A DNA stretch of 64,000 bases from Scylla paramamosain (GCF_035594125.1 NC_087168.1:11942150-12006149); one strand, 5' to 3'; shown: positions 38,301 to 52,726, counted from the stretch's first letter. The notes: generated by a model from the letters alone, not told the origin. A program made the numbers and translations.

Positions 38301-39470
38301 ATACAAGATTTTCCATCTTAACTTAAAGAAATACAAAAATAATTAAATAAAAAATAGGTTTTATTACTGTATCCTAATTTTCCATATTGGTGAAATAATA
38401 TACATATACCATGAAATACAATATTCAAAACTGTGGAAAATTCAGCAAAAAGGCATATTCTATAGAGCAATAATTATGTCATACTAAAACAAAATCTTTA
38501 TACTTGCTACAAAATGAGCTGGTTAAGTGAGACATACCTAACACAGGTGAAGTGTGTAATTGTAATTCTATGAAGATATCTATGAGGGAAATAACACTGT
38601 TCTACACATACTACCACAACTGTACATAACATGGTTGATGTAAAGTATGTGTACACTTTACCCAAGTTTTATTTCCACAATAAACATTACTTGATTCGTT
38701 CTGCAAGGACTCCTGTCTCACTTCTATAAATTATTCTTCCATAGCTGCCTACTATAGTGGCCAAGAAGTTGAGAATTTATGAAACATCCTCTGAGGTAAT
38801 ACAATACGCATTCTGACCTCAAAAGAAACAGAAATCATTTCATGAGGTTTTCCACAAACAGCAATAGGAGCCCTTGCCCTGCTCTTTGCTAACCAGGAAC
38901 TTCACCTATCTAGGGCATCATTAATCCTAAAGTCTGTTTCATTCAACACTGCAAGGGATAACTTTCCCCTGACTAGAGATTCCAAGGATGACCCAACCTT
39001 CCTGAAAACCAGGTGGATGCAGGTAATACTTGGTGGTTAGCAGCGGCAGGAGCTTTGGTGCTATCCAGCTGAGCAGTGCCGACTAGTGGCCATGACTAGC
39101 TGAGCCTCCAAAAACACATGTGGCTTAATAAGGGAGCTGCTGCTGCATACCTGCTGGCAACAAGAGGCAGTTTACTAGGAGGTGTACTAAGCATACCACA
39201 GAGATCAGTTCAGGCAGTCATAGCTACTATACATACATCACGGTCAATTATGTCGGTTTCATTTACATCTATAATATCAAGGAGCAACTACAGCACCTTA
39301 CAAAACTATTATTTCATAAATGATAGGTAATAAATGAAAAGAAATTACCTAAAGAAACACTGACCAACTCCACACACTTGCATTTTTCCAATACAACTGA
39401 TAATTTTTACAAAACATTTGAAGAATGGTGATATTCTCCAGAAGAACCCTTAGATTTGTCTTCAAGAACT
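35313..39470. other. AT-rich intergenic DNA or long 3' UTR of synaptogyrin
   Basis: About 4 kb without any supported coding exon. On the minus strand it directly follows the synaptogyrin stop codon, so part is 3' UTR. 38700-39320 is less AT-rich than the rest. I could not choose a polyA signal among several TTTATT words (AATAAA on the minus strand). Confidence 0.4.
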
Positions 39471-42286
39471 TCATGCCTGAGACTGTGACTGGTAGCCAAA
39501 ATCCACAGTAGCAGTTCCAGTACCTGACTGAGGCTGGGAAGGCTGTCCACTAAATGGGGGCTGAGAGTAGCCTCCATCTGGGTCTGTGGCATCAGGGTAA
39601 CTGTTGTAACCCCCAGTGGTGTTTGGTTCAGCCTCATAGCTTGGGGCAAAAGCTTGATCTGATCCTTGTTTGTACCTCAGAAAAGCAAGGTAAGCAGCAC
39701 CAGCCTAAAAAATACGTGCAATTATTAAGTAAAACCATATGTCCAATATTTATTTTGAAAATCACAAATATTTGAAGGCAAAAAGAACTCAGTTAATTCT
39801 GGAAGTTTCATTAATGTTCTGCTATGAACTTACCCATGGAAAGATTGAAAAGAAGCTAAATGTGATGGCTGCCTGCATGTTGCTTGTTCCAAATGCTCTT
39901 TCAGGAGACTTGCTCCATTGGTTGGTCAAGTAACAAAATCCAACAAAGTACAGGAAAGACCAAAATGCTGAAAGAGAAAATAAAAGAGACGGAGGATTAA
40001 AAATAAAAATCAACTTGAATTGTTATCAATGTACCCTTACACTCAAGTTCTCCGCATTTTCTTTTCACGTATAATTACCATATTTAACTGCTGACATTAT
40101 TTTAAGATATATTATTTAGTCTAGAAAATGAGTACCCATACAGGGGGGGCAGAGTTGCCAGCTTAAGTTAAGTGTATGCACTATTTTGACTCTTCCCCTT
40201 CGTCTGAACAAGTTACTTCTCTGAAAACACAACTGTAAATATGGGCCAAAGTCTTCCAAAATATATGGAGCTTTGAGTGCCTCCTTTCCTGGATGGGTAA
40301 GAGCTGTGCATGCAAGTGGTGTCAGACTTCCACCACTCCTTGTGCTGAGATGATACAGCTGCCACCTGCTATGCTTCATGTTTAATATTTCTAATAACAA
40401 ATAACTGATGAATTTTACTTTTATTTACACTAATGAAAAACTAGCTGCATTTCTATTTTAACTTTCATTTGATTTTCCTTGGGTTTATTGCACAGAGGAG
40501 CTGGATAGCATGGCATAAAGTGGTGCTGGAAATAATGGTGGCATATGTTAATTTTCCTTATCTCACCAAATTTATAGCTATGTGATTTGTCTAGTACTAA
40601 ATTTTTACATTTTATATAGGTTAAACATTGCAAAAATTTGTAGTATATTATCTGACGGAAAGTGTGTGGATGACCCAATGTCTGGGCCATCCAGTTTGTA
40701 GGCCCACATTAAAGTAAAAAGCAATTGAGGCCATCAAAGTGAGCTCTTTTCATAGCAAGCATGACATGGCATGTGCTTCTCATAGTGACAGCTTCTCTAG
40801 TACGAGTCTCACATAATGTTGTGATGACACTGCAATAGTGTTGATCCATCACTATCAGCATCATCACATCAGCTACTATTACTACTACAACTACTACATG
40901 AAAAATCAACTGTTATAGCTAATACTATTTTTACACCCCCCCCAAAAAAAAAAAATCTTAAAATCAAAGATATTAATATGGTACTAATCCTAATTTACAT
41001 TCCATTATTTAAAATGCATCATGAGGGGCATTTTAGGTTTGAGCTAAGCTTTTAAATGAAAAAAAAAATAAAGTTGATAGATATCTTAGTTACTAATAAA
41101 GTTATTTATGTTTAAATTTGAAAATTTTCAAAATTAATTTCTGTAGTTTTTAAAAACCAGCTTGTCTGACTATTCCAATCAATGCTTCAAATATAAAACA
41201 CAAAAAAATTAAAGATATACAAGCCACAAGCATACACCAAGCCGACATACCACAAGAAGGGAGTGTAGTGAAGGCAAGGAGCGGTACACACTCACACTGA
41301 CAATCACACCCATCAACATTCCCTTATATATCAGGCTCTAAGTGGGGAGAGGACTCATCCTTAAGGGTAACACTGTACAAGTGTCATATCTAGATCTCCA
41401 AGTCAGGGCCTGACTGTGAAATTACTTTATCCCTGCAGCATCACACAAGACTTTCTTACATTTGACATGCTCAGCTCAAATCAAGGGTCTCTCATAGAGA
41501 CCCTTGAGGCTTATAAAGGCAGGAAAAGTAGATACTACTCCCTTGTGTGGGAATTTACAAAAAGGGCATGAATTTTGTCTACAAGTCTTAGCTGGCCCTT
41601 GTTCCTGGTGAAATGCCCAAGTTCTAAAAACAGGGAAACTGATCTGAAGGGGAAAAGGATTAGGAATAAGCTCATAAGGCAGATACCAAACAAATATAAC
41701 ACTTTTCTAAACCATAATGCCATAATGATCAACAAGATCCAAGACCAGAATTATTAGTATCACATTTTCATGCATAGAACAATTATCATAGCAAAAAAAC
41801 ATGCAAAAGCATTGCAGATCCCTAATAAATTGGTATATCTGTGCTGCCTTGGCCCCTTTCTATACCCTCTATGTGCCTTCCCTAGCACTAATATTCTATG
41901 CAGGCAGTAAAGTTATAAACTAGACTACTAGATCCTTCTAAGCACAACTTTCATAAACAATCCCTACATATTACCTCACCTGAAAAACCCATGTCTGCCA
42001 TAACATAGCGCTTCCTTGTCTTGACTGAGGACATCTGTTCAAAGAAGTACTCCCCAGCAATAAAGCCAATGGAGGCCAAGAATGCAATGACAGAGATTCC
42101 AACCCCATAGTTGCAGGCATTGCTATCTCCATTGTAGAGGCACTCTTCTTTTCCTTCTTTGTTCAAGGTCCAGCCTTGTGATGAGATGCAGCCAAAGATG
42201 ATGACAGAAAAGAGCTGGAAAAGGAAACAATATAAATTAATTAATAAATAAATAAATATAAATAAATAAATTAATTAATTAATTAA

Positions 42287-42364
<78 letters not shown>

Positions 42365-42866
42365 TAAAATCTCCCTAAACCAAACCCGAATACACCGAGT
42401 ATCGGATAGCCCAAATGCCCTTATCAACCTCTTCAGCCAGTCTGCCCAGCTCTACTCCATCTCCAATCACACCAGAGCCACCAGCTAATATTTTTGACTT
42501 GGACTCTGAGTGACAAGCAAAAGTACACTAGTAGTACAGTGCATAATGTTATGTTAGCTCTTATGTGACCAGCGTGTTGTGTACAATTGTGTACAGCTCT
42601 TAAGTGAACACTAAGTGTGTAGTGTAATGTTAAGTGAACTCTTAAGTGACCAGTTAGTGTGCTGTGTACAGTGTGTGATATCAAAATATGCTGTAAATAT
42701 TTATTTTTGGGCTTATAATGAGTTACAAATATGCTGTAAACAACAATAAACATACATGTTTATGTACATAGAAGCCACCCAAAAACATGTTTTGTTGAAT
42801 AAACTGAACTTTAAGATAAACCGTTGGCCACCTCATCCCATATAGTTCAGTTTAAGGAGGTTTTAC

Positions 42867-42899
<33 letters not shown>

Positions 42900-45800
42900 T
42901 TACCTAGTTGTATAGTACAGGATCCGAGCCAAAGCTCAATTAGTCCTGTCTCCATACCTGAATTTATCAAATCTCTCTTTAAACATGTGCACACTCTTTG
43001 CCGCAACCACTTCTTCTTTTAAGTTATTCCATATTTCAACCGTTCGATGCGGAAAGCTGTATTTTTTAATATCTCCCAAACAATGACTCTTCTTTAATTT
43101 CTTCATATGTCCCCTTGTACGTCTATCTCCTTCCTCCACTTTTACAACTAGGTCATCTCTGTCTATCTTCTCCATGTTGTTTATTAATTTGTACATTGTT
43201 ATCAGGTCTCCTCTTTTCCTTCTTTCTTGCAGTGTTGGTAATCCAATTTCTTCCAGTCTTTCCTCGTAACTTAGGTCTTCCAATTCAGGTATCATTTTCG
43301 TAGCTGTTCTTTGTATCCTTTCCAATTTCCTTATATCTTTCTTCTTTTGTGGAGACCATACCACTGCTGCGTATTCCAGTTTGGGGCGTATCATGTGTGT
43401 TATAATTTTCTTCATCATTTCTTTGTCTAGGTAATTAAATGCCACCCTGATATTTGCTAGCAAATTATATGTAGGGCCAAACATTCCATTGATGTGTTTT
43501 TCTGGTGATAGCGTGTCTTGAATTATTACTCCCAAGTCTTTTTCTTCTTTGCTCTTTGGTATTGTGATTCCTCCCATCTTATACTCCCATGAAGGTCTCC
43601 TTTTACTTCTTCCCATCTCCATTACATGGCACTTCTTTATATTAAATTCTAATTTCCATCGTTTACTCCATTCATAAATTCTATCAATATCCCTCTGTAG
43701 TTCCTCACAATCCTCTTGGTTCTTTATTACTTTCATCAATTTTGCATCATCTGCAAACATGTTAATGTAGCTATTTAAACCAACCGTCATATCATTTATA
43801 TAGACCTGAAACATTATAGGTGCCAACACAGACCCTTGTGGTACTCAGCTTGTTACTTTGCACCAACTTCATTTATTGTCTCTGATTACTGTACTCATTT
43901 CCCTACCTTGGAGATAATCCTTCATCCACTTAAGTATTTTTCCTTTTAGCCCTCCTCGATGTTCCAGTTTCCATATGAGACTTTTATGTGGAACTGTATC
44001 AAAAGCTTTTTTCAGATCTAAATAGACTGCATCAACCCAACCATCTTTCTCTTGTAGTTTATCTATTACTCTTGTATAAAAGCTCAGTAAGTTTGTTACG
44101 CAAGATCTCTCTTTCCTGAAACCGAATTGTTTTTCTGTTATTATATTTTCTTGTTCAAGATATTGCACCCATCTGTTTTTAATGACTATTTCACAGAGTT
44201 TACTTACAATACTCATGAGTGAGACTGGTCTGTAATTCAGTGGTTCCATTTTATTACCTCCTTTGTATAACGGTACTATATTTGCTCTCTTCCATTCCTT
44301 TGATACTTTTCCCTCCTTCAAAGAACTGTTAATTATCTCCCATATTGGTTCTTCCAATTCCTCTCTACATTCTTTCAATATCCATCCATTTACTTCATCT
44401 GGTCCCATCGCCTTCCTAGTATCTAGCTCTTACAGTAGTCTTTTAATTTCTTTTCTTTCCACTTGTATGTTTTCTATTCCTTTCTGTTGTTCCTCATCTC
44501 CCAGTGATGCAAAGACAATTTCTCTTGTAAATACAGACTTAAAGCTTTTATTCAGTATCTCAGCCATCTCTTGTGTGGTTTCATAAATTTCTCCATTTTC
44601 TTCAGCTTTGTAATGGTATCTCTATGCTTTATTTTTCCATTTACATATCTATAGAAAAATTTGGGTTCTTCTTTACACTTTCCAACTACATCTCTTTCAA
44701 AATTTCTTTCTTCTTCTCTTCTTATTTTAACATAATCATTTCTAGCTGTCCTGTATTCTTCTCTATTTATCTCATTCCATTGTTTCCTCATTTTTTTCCA
44801 TGCCCTCTCCTTTTCTGCCTCTGCACACTTTGCATTAAACCACTCTTTTTTATTTTCTTTTACCTTATATCTTGGCACATATCTTTCAACACCTTCTCTA
44901 AACTTGCTTAAAAACACTTCATATTTTTTCTGCACCTCCATACCTTTTAATAAATTACTCCAATCAAGCTCTCCGTAGAATTTCTTTAACCCTGTAAAGT
45001 CTGCCTTAGCATAATTTTTTCTCTCATTTTTATATTCCTCATTGAATTTTGGCACTTCTTCTTTGATCTCTATCTCCATCTTCACATGATCACTTTTTCC
45101 CACTGGACACAAATATTCTATAATTGGTTCATTTTCAAGCTTTTTTGTAAAAACCAAGTGTGTGTGTGTGTGTGTGTGCACTATGTTTAAGGGGTTGAAT
45201 AATCATCATGGTAATTACATATTGCATTGACAGTAATGGTGGAAACCAGTTTATCTTTCCATAGAGTTGAAACTTCATGATCAACTCAGCAATGAATGAT
45301 GGTACAATATCTGCATTTATGGGAAAAAAAAAAATCAACTTTAAATAGGACTCACAAGTGATGTGCCATGGCTACACAAAATGATCTCAAATGTCCTTGC
45401 AGCCTACACAGCCTTGTACATGTTTGGTTATTTTTATCAAGCCTTAGATAGTGCAAGAGCTTCATAAGAATGTCTGACTTCACTTTTATAGAAATATAGA
45501 TGGAATTCCTAACTGCAACCTCCTTTGGCATTTAACAGGCAACTGGCAGGCAATTAGGGTATCAAGTTTTAAAGTGGTACTTAACAGCTGCCATTATATT
45601 TACAAAAGCTATATGAATCTTGTTTGTTGTTTTTCATAGCATTTATTTTTGGTGATCATGATTCAACTTGACACAAACACTTGTAGTCTACATCCACCAA
45701 CACAACTTGCAGCATGAGGGGGTTTACTTACTGCAATAAACAAATTTTGACAAACCAGAGATGAGATAAACTTATAATTCTTTCCTCTCAAGATATCCTT

Positions 45801-48116
45801 ACAGAGAGTTTCTTATCCAAGACCTGTGCATACTTTTAAATGGCATCTATCATTACAATATAAATTTGTGAAAATTTGAGTGAGTTCTGATGCCACAAAG
45901 TCATATGATACTGTTTAGGATAACCAAAAGAATTATCTCTCCTACCAAGAAACTTGCATGAACCAGTATCGGGTTCATAAAGTTTCAAGGACAAACCAAA
46001 CACTACACCATAGAGCTGCTTGGTATTTAGTAATGACAATGAAGGAAAAAAAAAAAGACATCCTTCTAACATATTAAATTCTTGTTTTGAAAATAGCTTT
46101 CCCTGTTACTATGCTGCTCAGTAAATTGCATGATCTGACTCAATTACAAAAGTGACCATTTAGTAAATTATTTTGACAACTGGCAGCTAAAATTATTAGC
46201 TTGTTTTAAGACATGCAAAGTTATGTTTGGTGATAAATGTTTACATATCTGATTTATGACTTATTATGTAACTCTTGTAAGTAAAGATCTACAAGTATTC
46301 CAAAATGGAAAATTCCAGTTCTGAGCATTGTGAATAAGGGATTTTTCAAGTTGTACACTAAACTCTCCTGACATTCCTAATACCAATGTCACTTTAGTGA
46401 CATTGGTATTGGTAAATAGAAATATCTTAAAATGGATTTTTAGCTTTTTATCCCAGAGACCCCAGTATACCAATGTAAACAATGTTAAGTCTGATGTGAT
46501 ATTAACTAACACAGGAGCCCCACAAGGTTGTGTGTTGTCCCCTGTTCTTTTCACCTTGTACACAGATGATTGTAGAAGTGGAATTGATGACTGTACTATT
46601 GTGAAATATGCTGATGATGCAGTTATCTTAGGAAAAATTGTAAATGATAATTATGAAGGATATTTAACTCAGGTTAAAAAATTTGTTGATTGGAGTAAAC
46701 AAAATTTTTTGGAGCTCAATGTAAAGAAAACTAAGATGATATTTGATTTCAGAACTAAAAATAAACATGTACCAGACCTATTAACAATTAGAGAAGAAAA
46801 CGTAGAAAGAGTATAAGTATCTGGGCTTTATGATTGATGACCAGTTGAAGGGCAGTGTCAATACAGATATGGTGTCAAGGAAATGTAACCAAAGACTACA
46901 TTTTGTACGTATTTTGTGCAACTTACATGTAGATAAAGTGATCATTAGCCTATTCTACAAATCATTGTTGGAACCAGTCCTAAACTTTTCGATCACTGCC
47001 TGGTATGGAAAGCTTACCTGTAAAGATAAAAATAAGCTGGGAAGGATTGTGAAGAAGGCAGGAAAATTAGGTGAACAGACCATATCATTAGATAAGCTCT
47101 ATCAGACAGGTACAATGAAACAAGTGGACAGGATAATGAAAGATATCACTCATCCGTTACATAACTGTTACACATATCTAAAATCTGGTAGAAGGTTAGC
47201 TCTGCCCATGCAGCGTACTGACAGATATAGGAAGTCATTTGTATCTAAAAGCATTCTCCTTTTCAATCATCTATCATCAGTATAATTTTTAGATTTAAGT
47301 ATTCATGGTTACTGTATGTGATGGTTCATGATGAGGGCAGAAATAGCCCGATATTGCATGTATACGATAGCCCATGTAATGACTCTTTTCTTAATGTTTT
47401 ATTGTTTTACTGATTTAATGTTTTATTGTTTTACTGATTTTATTTACTTTTTAATGTTATGTATAAGCAACTACTAGGGAGTTCTTAAGCCAAAATGAAT
47501 TTCATTTGTATTACATTTTGTATTACAACTTGACGAATAAATTATCGTATCTTACAGTTCCTATTACTACTTGAGATCTAAATAACATGACAGCAACAGG
47601 GATGCCTCTCAAAACACTTCAACCTAGTTGTCTGGTCAAGGGTTTTTGGCTTCCTGCATCAAACAGGAGCCTGGAAAAACTCAATACTTGATTTCTTGGG
47701 TGTCAAGCTATTGACACACTAACAGTAGTAAGCAACCTTTGGGACTAAAGGCATCACTTTATGATCATTATGCTCCAAATGTCAATTTTGTAGCATTTTA
47801 TGGGAATGGACACAAGGGATGTGCATGACTAGTCCCTTAGTGTGAGCCTACAGGTGCCAGCAAAGTGGATCCAGCACAGGAGCACACTGCAAAATTTTTT
47901 TAAGATAATAAAACAGTTCAAGAGGTAGGATAGAAAAAGTGCATACAATGGACTTTGAGAAGATATACCTAGGTTAAGGAATAAGAACTGTATAGGGTGG
48001 AATGTGAATGAAAAGACTGGGCTGGTTTAGGTCAAGAAATGGAGTTATTCTGCTGGTTGACTGAGGTACTGCAGGTTAAGATAGGAATTAGTATGTGTGG
48101 ACACCAGGAAACCAGG

Positions 48117-48198
<82 letters not shown>

Positions 48199-48253
48199 CC
48201 TGGTTTCCTGGTGTCCACACATACTTAGTATGTGTGGACACCAGGAAACCAGG

Positions 48254-48330
<77 letters not shown>

Positions 48331-49488
48331 TAAAAATAATGAATCAGTATCATTACTACAAACATGAACAAAACTTTGTATATTCTATATGAAAATTTTA
48401 CACATGTACTTTTTTCCTTCTTTTCTGCATGATGATACAAGGGAAAACATGAATTTTAACTATAGTCTTATAGCACAAGTTAAACAATGATATTTAGTAA
48501 AACTGTTTATGAAAAGTTAAAGTATCAGTATATTATAATAGTAACAAATGTTACACCTGTTAAGTAATTAACTGATAATATGAGAAATAATATGACTATA
48601 GAAGTGCATGAAAAAAGGCTCCACTTCTATTATTACATATAGCTTTATTTTTTTCGTATGTAATATAAGGAAAATAATATAATTGAGGTCCAACTACCAA
48701 CGCTGAAGACATGTTTATGGCGTAACACTCACACAAGATAATTTCCGAGGGTGTCCTGTATCGATACGAAGAACTACCTCGTGATAATGGCCACGCACTG
48801 GGCTGTCCAGCCAGGCAAGACCGTGACTCATGACGCACACACCTACATGACGCATGACAATTACCATACACGCTACCTACGTTACAACTAGGCACTGTAA
48901 GCATTCTATAGCAACCTAACTTTTCCCACCACTGAACTATCACTTTCAAGCCTAAAATCGATGGGTGGTTCGGAGGAGTGCTGTATAACACGAAAATTTT
49001 CTACTGCCTTCCCTTCTACCAGTCTATCTTGGGGCTTTCTAGATATGGAATTCCCCCTTTGATATAACCCGGCATATCTATTATAATCCACTCTAGACCT
49101 CAGAAACACTTATTTTCCTATATTCACCCAGTAACCAGCTATCACTATCAAGCTCTATTTCTCTCTCCACGTCGATACCAACATAGAAACCATAGCCCAG
49201 GCAACATACAAATATAAACATCGACCAAAATCAAAAAAATAATATAATATCAACCACTACTAGTCTCTCCACCCTCAAAAATCAATACAGAGACCCTGGC
49301 CGCAGCATCGGAGGGGCCTAAGCATCCACCAAGACCAAAAGTAAACAAAATCCATGTGGCATTTCGCACCACTGGCCACTACGTACCCATGTCACTGCCC
49401 TGAGGATCACTTGAGGCCGCTGGACAAAGGTGAGCGGGTCAAAAGGCGCCCCCGCTTTGCCACCGCCGTACACCCCCTCCTCCATCAT
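39471..49488 (-). CDS. SYNGR: synaptogyrin, four exons, complete
   Basis: Minus-strand exons 49387-49488, 41980-42214, 39834-39967 and 39471-39704 join in phase (0, 1, 0) to 705 bases, 234 residues plus stop, the normal length of the family. Exon 1 begins [18 protein letters not shown] (in-frame TGA upstream) and continues [11 protein letters not shown]. Exon 2 has FGCISSQGW, the luminal loop with C59 and C68 ([13 protein letters not shown]) and [14 protein letters not shown]. Exon 3 has [14 protein letters not shown] and [11 protein letters not shown]. Exon 4 gives helix four and a Tyr/Pro/Gln-rich cytosolic tail ([16 protein letters not shown]). Known: synaptogyrins are four-helix MARVEL proteins of synaptic and other transport vesicles. 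Donors include GTACGT (exon 1), GTGAGG (exon 2) and GTAAGT (exon 3). Intron 1 is 7.2 kb and full of mobile elements. Confidence 0.93.
39968..41979. other. intron 2 of synaptogyrin
   Basis: About 2 kb, AT-rich, with no repeat I can name and no exon-like segment. The short intron between exons 3 and 4 (39705-39833) is similarly featureless. Confidence 0.6.
42242..42361. repeat. (AAAT/AATT)n and (AT)n
   Basis: AATAAATA units and ATTA units lead into a pure AT run (42293-42361) directly abutting the left end of the Tigger-like MITE. Confidence 0.9.
42362..42868. mobile_element. pogo/Tigger-like MITE, complete
   Basis: The left end CAGTAAAATCTCCCTAAACC follows TA. The reverse complement of the right end reads AAGTAAAACCTCCTTAAACT, so the inverted repeats match at about 16 of 20 positions. 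The interior matches the copy at 12073-12512 over about 430 bases. It is non-coding and lies in intron 1 of synaptogyrin. Confidence 0.75.
42871..45153 (-). mobile_element. CR1-like LINE, 5'-truncated in the endonuclease
   Basis: Minus strand. Starts near the SDHV motif of the endonuclease (45100), then a long linker (44552-45150) and RT N-terminal half (43869-44408: [33 protein letters not shown]). A frameshifted gap follows, then the RT C-terminal half (42936-43829: [37 protein letters not shown]). The 3' end ACAACTAGGTAAATA is followed by (CA)n at 42871-42897. Less decayed than the copy at 12783-19915. A few stops keep it inactive. Confidence 0.88.
45154..46378. other. intron 1 of synaptogyrin, central part
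   Basis: No gene or repeat recognised, apart from a short (GT)n at its left edge. Confidence 0.45.
46379..47556 (+). mobile_element. L2-like LINE fragment (RT to 3' end)
   Basis: Two frames, 46397-46816 and 46830-47285, together encode the RT C-terminal half: [29 protein letters not shown] (46605-46630), [16 protein letters not shown], then [18 protein letters not shown] and a tail like [15 protein letters not shown]. From memory this is the L2/Maui style. One frameshift lies at about 46815. It is 5'-truncated. The 3' UTR ends with AATAAATTATCGTATCTTA. The 5' junction is a perfect hairpin. Confidence 0.8.
47557..48087. other. intron 1 of synaptogyrin, nothing recognised
   Basis: Ordinary-looking sequence between the L2-like copy and the AT palindrome. 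No exon or repeat end is seen. Confidence 0.4.
48088..48327. repeat. alternating inverted copies of a 28-base word around two (AT)n arrays
   Basis: The word GTATGTGTGGACACCAGG plus AAACCAGGTT occurs at 48091-48118, inverted at 48197-48224, and direct again at 48228-48255. AT arrays fill 48118-48196 and 48255-48327. The second and third copies are separated by 3 bases and form a perfect palindrome. Confidence 0.9.
48328..49386. other. intron 1 of synaptogyrin, promoter-proximal part
   Basis: No repeat is recognised. The GC content rises toward the first exon. It ends (minus strand) at the GTACGT donor of exon 1. Confidence 0.45.
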
Positions 49489-49953
<465 letters not shown>

Positions 49954-50206
49954 CAAAAAGATTGTCAACAAATTATTGCATGACAGGACATGACAGGATT
50001 GCATTGTTACTGTGATTATGAACTCATTTAATTGTGAATCTAAAACGTTGAATTAATTATAGTAATAATCCTGCCGACAGTGAATCTGAATTTTTCTTAG
50101 TTGAAATCGCACAAAGACATAACGTTTTATAGCAGTAATCTTAAACTTAAATTAAGCGCGGTTCATTTGAAACAGCTATTCAGACGCAGATGTTACTTTT
50201 AGGTAT

Positions 50207-50210
<4 letters not shown>

Positions 50211-50292
<82 letters not shown>
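50211..50292. repeat. (GT)n microsatellite
   Basis: About 80 bases of GT. I did not find a CR1-like 3' end next to it. Confidence 0.95.
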
Positions 50293-50296
<4 letters not shown>

Positions 50297-51240
50297 TAGC
50301 TGTAACTACAGTATACTCGTAAGAATGTTCACAAAGGTTTCAATCATCTTTATTCGATATCAGTTTGCGGATATTACTCGATTCCGTAATGTACTGCAGT
50401 AGGCAGCATTATAGTGTTTGAATTTTAAGGCCTACAGCTCGAGAGCAGGACGAAGAAAACGGACAGCAGTGTACAGTTAAAGTTCATCTACTACTTTGAA
50501 ATGGTCGTTAAAAAGACACATACTTGTAGCCAAGGTCTAATTGTTTTGCACTCTAGGGTAATTCCGCCATCACACACAATGGCTGATGGATTTGTGTGTG
50601 TAGCAACTTCGTCGTGTTCTAAGCATGAGTACATATAGATTTGATTTCTCCGTAAGGAAGAAACAGTTGCTTCATAGTACATAGGCTCCTACTCTGGAGA
50701 CCTTTGTGTCTTCATCAGAACTATTTTCAAAAAGCACAGAGGTGATTAGCTGCGTTCACATGGGTGTTTTTTTAATTGATGATGGAGAATCCATGCTAAA
50801 TTATCACTGGAATCATGCAACATTCTTATAAACAGTAATAACTCTTACTGGAGCGAGAAGAGACGCTGAAATTAACGTCTAGGGATACAAACCACAGTTT
50901 TTCGAGCTGACATTGCAATTAAAAAGCAAGCGCTGATGTCGGATTTCGTGACAATGACGCACCACACACTAAATTACGGTCTAATAACCTGTCAGGAAGT
51001 GGACACGTGGATTCTGAGGGTCGCTAGTGACGTGATTGTATTGTGAGCCTGTTTAGATGAACTCTCCATGGCGCCACATCCTGGAAGCTTGAGAGTTACG
51101 TTTTGCAGCCTTATGATGTACTCCTATACTGAGTTGGTTCCTCTTGGTGTACAACAGATATCTCTAGAAAGTTTATTCTTTCTTATTGATTTGTAAAGAT
51201 TCTTCAGAGAGTTAAATTGCAAAGCTTGCCGGAGAGGTAA
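50293..51240. other. intergenic, nothing recognised
   Basis: Mixed-composition DNA with no supported coding segment on either strand. Confidence 0.4.
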
Positions 51241-51388
51241 CGAAAAAAAAAGCTATTATGATAATAACAATAATAATAATAATAATAATAATAATGATAG
51301 TAATAATAGTAATAATAACGATAATAACAACACCATCAACAACAACAGCAACAGCAGCAACAACAGCAAAACAACAACAACAACAGCA

Positions 51389-51424
<36 letters not shown>

Positions 51425-51672
51425 AAACAACATTAATAATAATAATTTATTCCCTCCAGTGAAGCCTTTAAAAAGCTTACAGCTGCGTCACCATTTCCTC
51501 TTCTTATCTGTAAATCCGCGTACATATCCGACACTGAACATTTTTCTTTCTTTCCAGTCATTCCTGTCCTGACTTAAATTTGTGAACATGCAAATGTTTT
51601 TTTAAGGAAATTTCTTTAACAATGCCGATGCTACTTTACTAGATTTTGCTTATTTATTTATTTATTTTATAT

Positions 51673-51754
<82 letters not shown>

Positions 51755-51840
51755 TATTCTTATTTATTTATTTATTTTTATTCATTTATTATTATTTATT
51801 TATTTTATTTATTTATTTTTTTAGGGGGGTGGTATTTCTA
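51241..51840. repeat. (AAT)n/(AAC)n and (ATT)n/(TTTA)n arrays
   Basis: Trinucleotide arrays AAT then AAC at 51258-51440, and ATT with TTTA units at 51650-51820. They generate false poly-Asn and poly-Tyr frames. Confidence 0.9.
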
Positions 51841-52726
51841 ACATATGATCCTTTAGCATTTTCTCTCGATAATAGTGTTGTCGGTTTATTAAGGTCTTCG
51901 CTTATTGGCAACCATCCAACTTCAGGATACCTCAAGACACCTCTGTTGCAAGTATTCTGTTGGCCAGAAGTCCAGTAACCTGCCACAGTCACTTCTACAG
52001 TTGTTTCGTGTTTTCTCTTAATGTCGAGTCTTCTGATCTCCGATTTCTTCAGAATCTACCAGCCGTCAGGTTTTATAAGGAGGCTGTCAGCAGATCAGAG
52101 GACTTACGTAGGACTGAGGGACAATGTTAAGTATACTGGGAAAAAGTGCGACACGTTAACGGACTTTTGACTTACTATGCTATTTGAGGAAACACTTCTC
52201 TGTTTATTAGTGTATAATCTTAGATATAGTAGCGTCAAGAATATATATGAAAAAAAGAAAAAAAACAAATTAGTGAATAAATAAATGATTAAATGAATAT
52301 ATAAAATAAATAGATAACATTGTTTGGGAAAGACTAGGAAAGTGGGGAACAGTGTAGTAAGTGTACATATATACATACGTGCCGAAAGTCGCCCACACAA
52401 ACTTACCTTATCAGCAGGGTATGATGTCACACAGTAAAGACAGGACAGTTCCATTATCGTTATGCTGCGGCGCCAAGTCAGTTACTGAATCAGTCAGTAT
52501 CGCTAGTGCACGTTGACTTCTTGCTGTGTGTCAAGTCTGCATGAGGATATCTAATCAGAATTATGCTTTAGTGTTATATGTAAAAATTATATTGCAACTA
52601 GCAGGAGGTGGAGTGAAGTTAAACAGTATCGGATATGATGTACACGTATTTTTAAGTGTATTATATGCGTGCTGTGTGGGATTTGTTTTTCTATTTCAAG
52701 TATAAAGGAAATTGACCTAGAGATTG

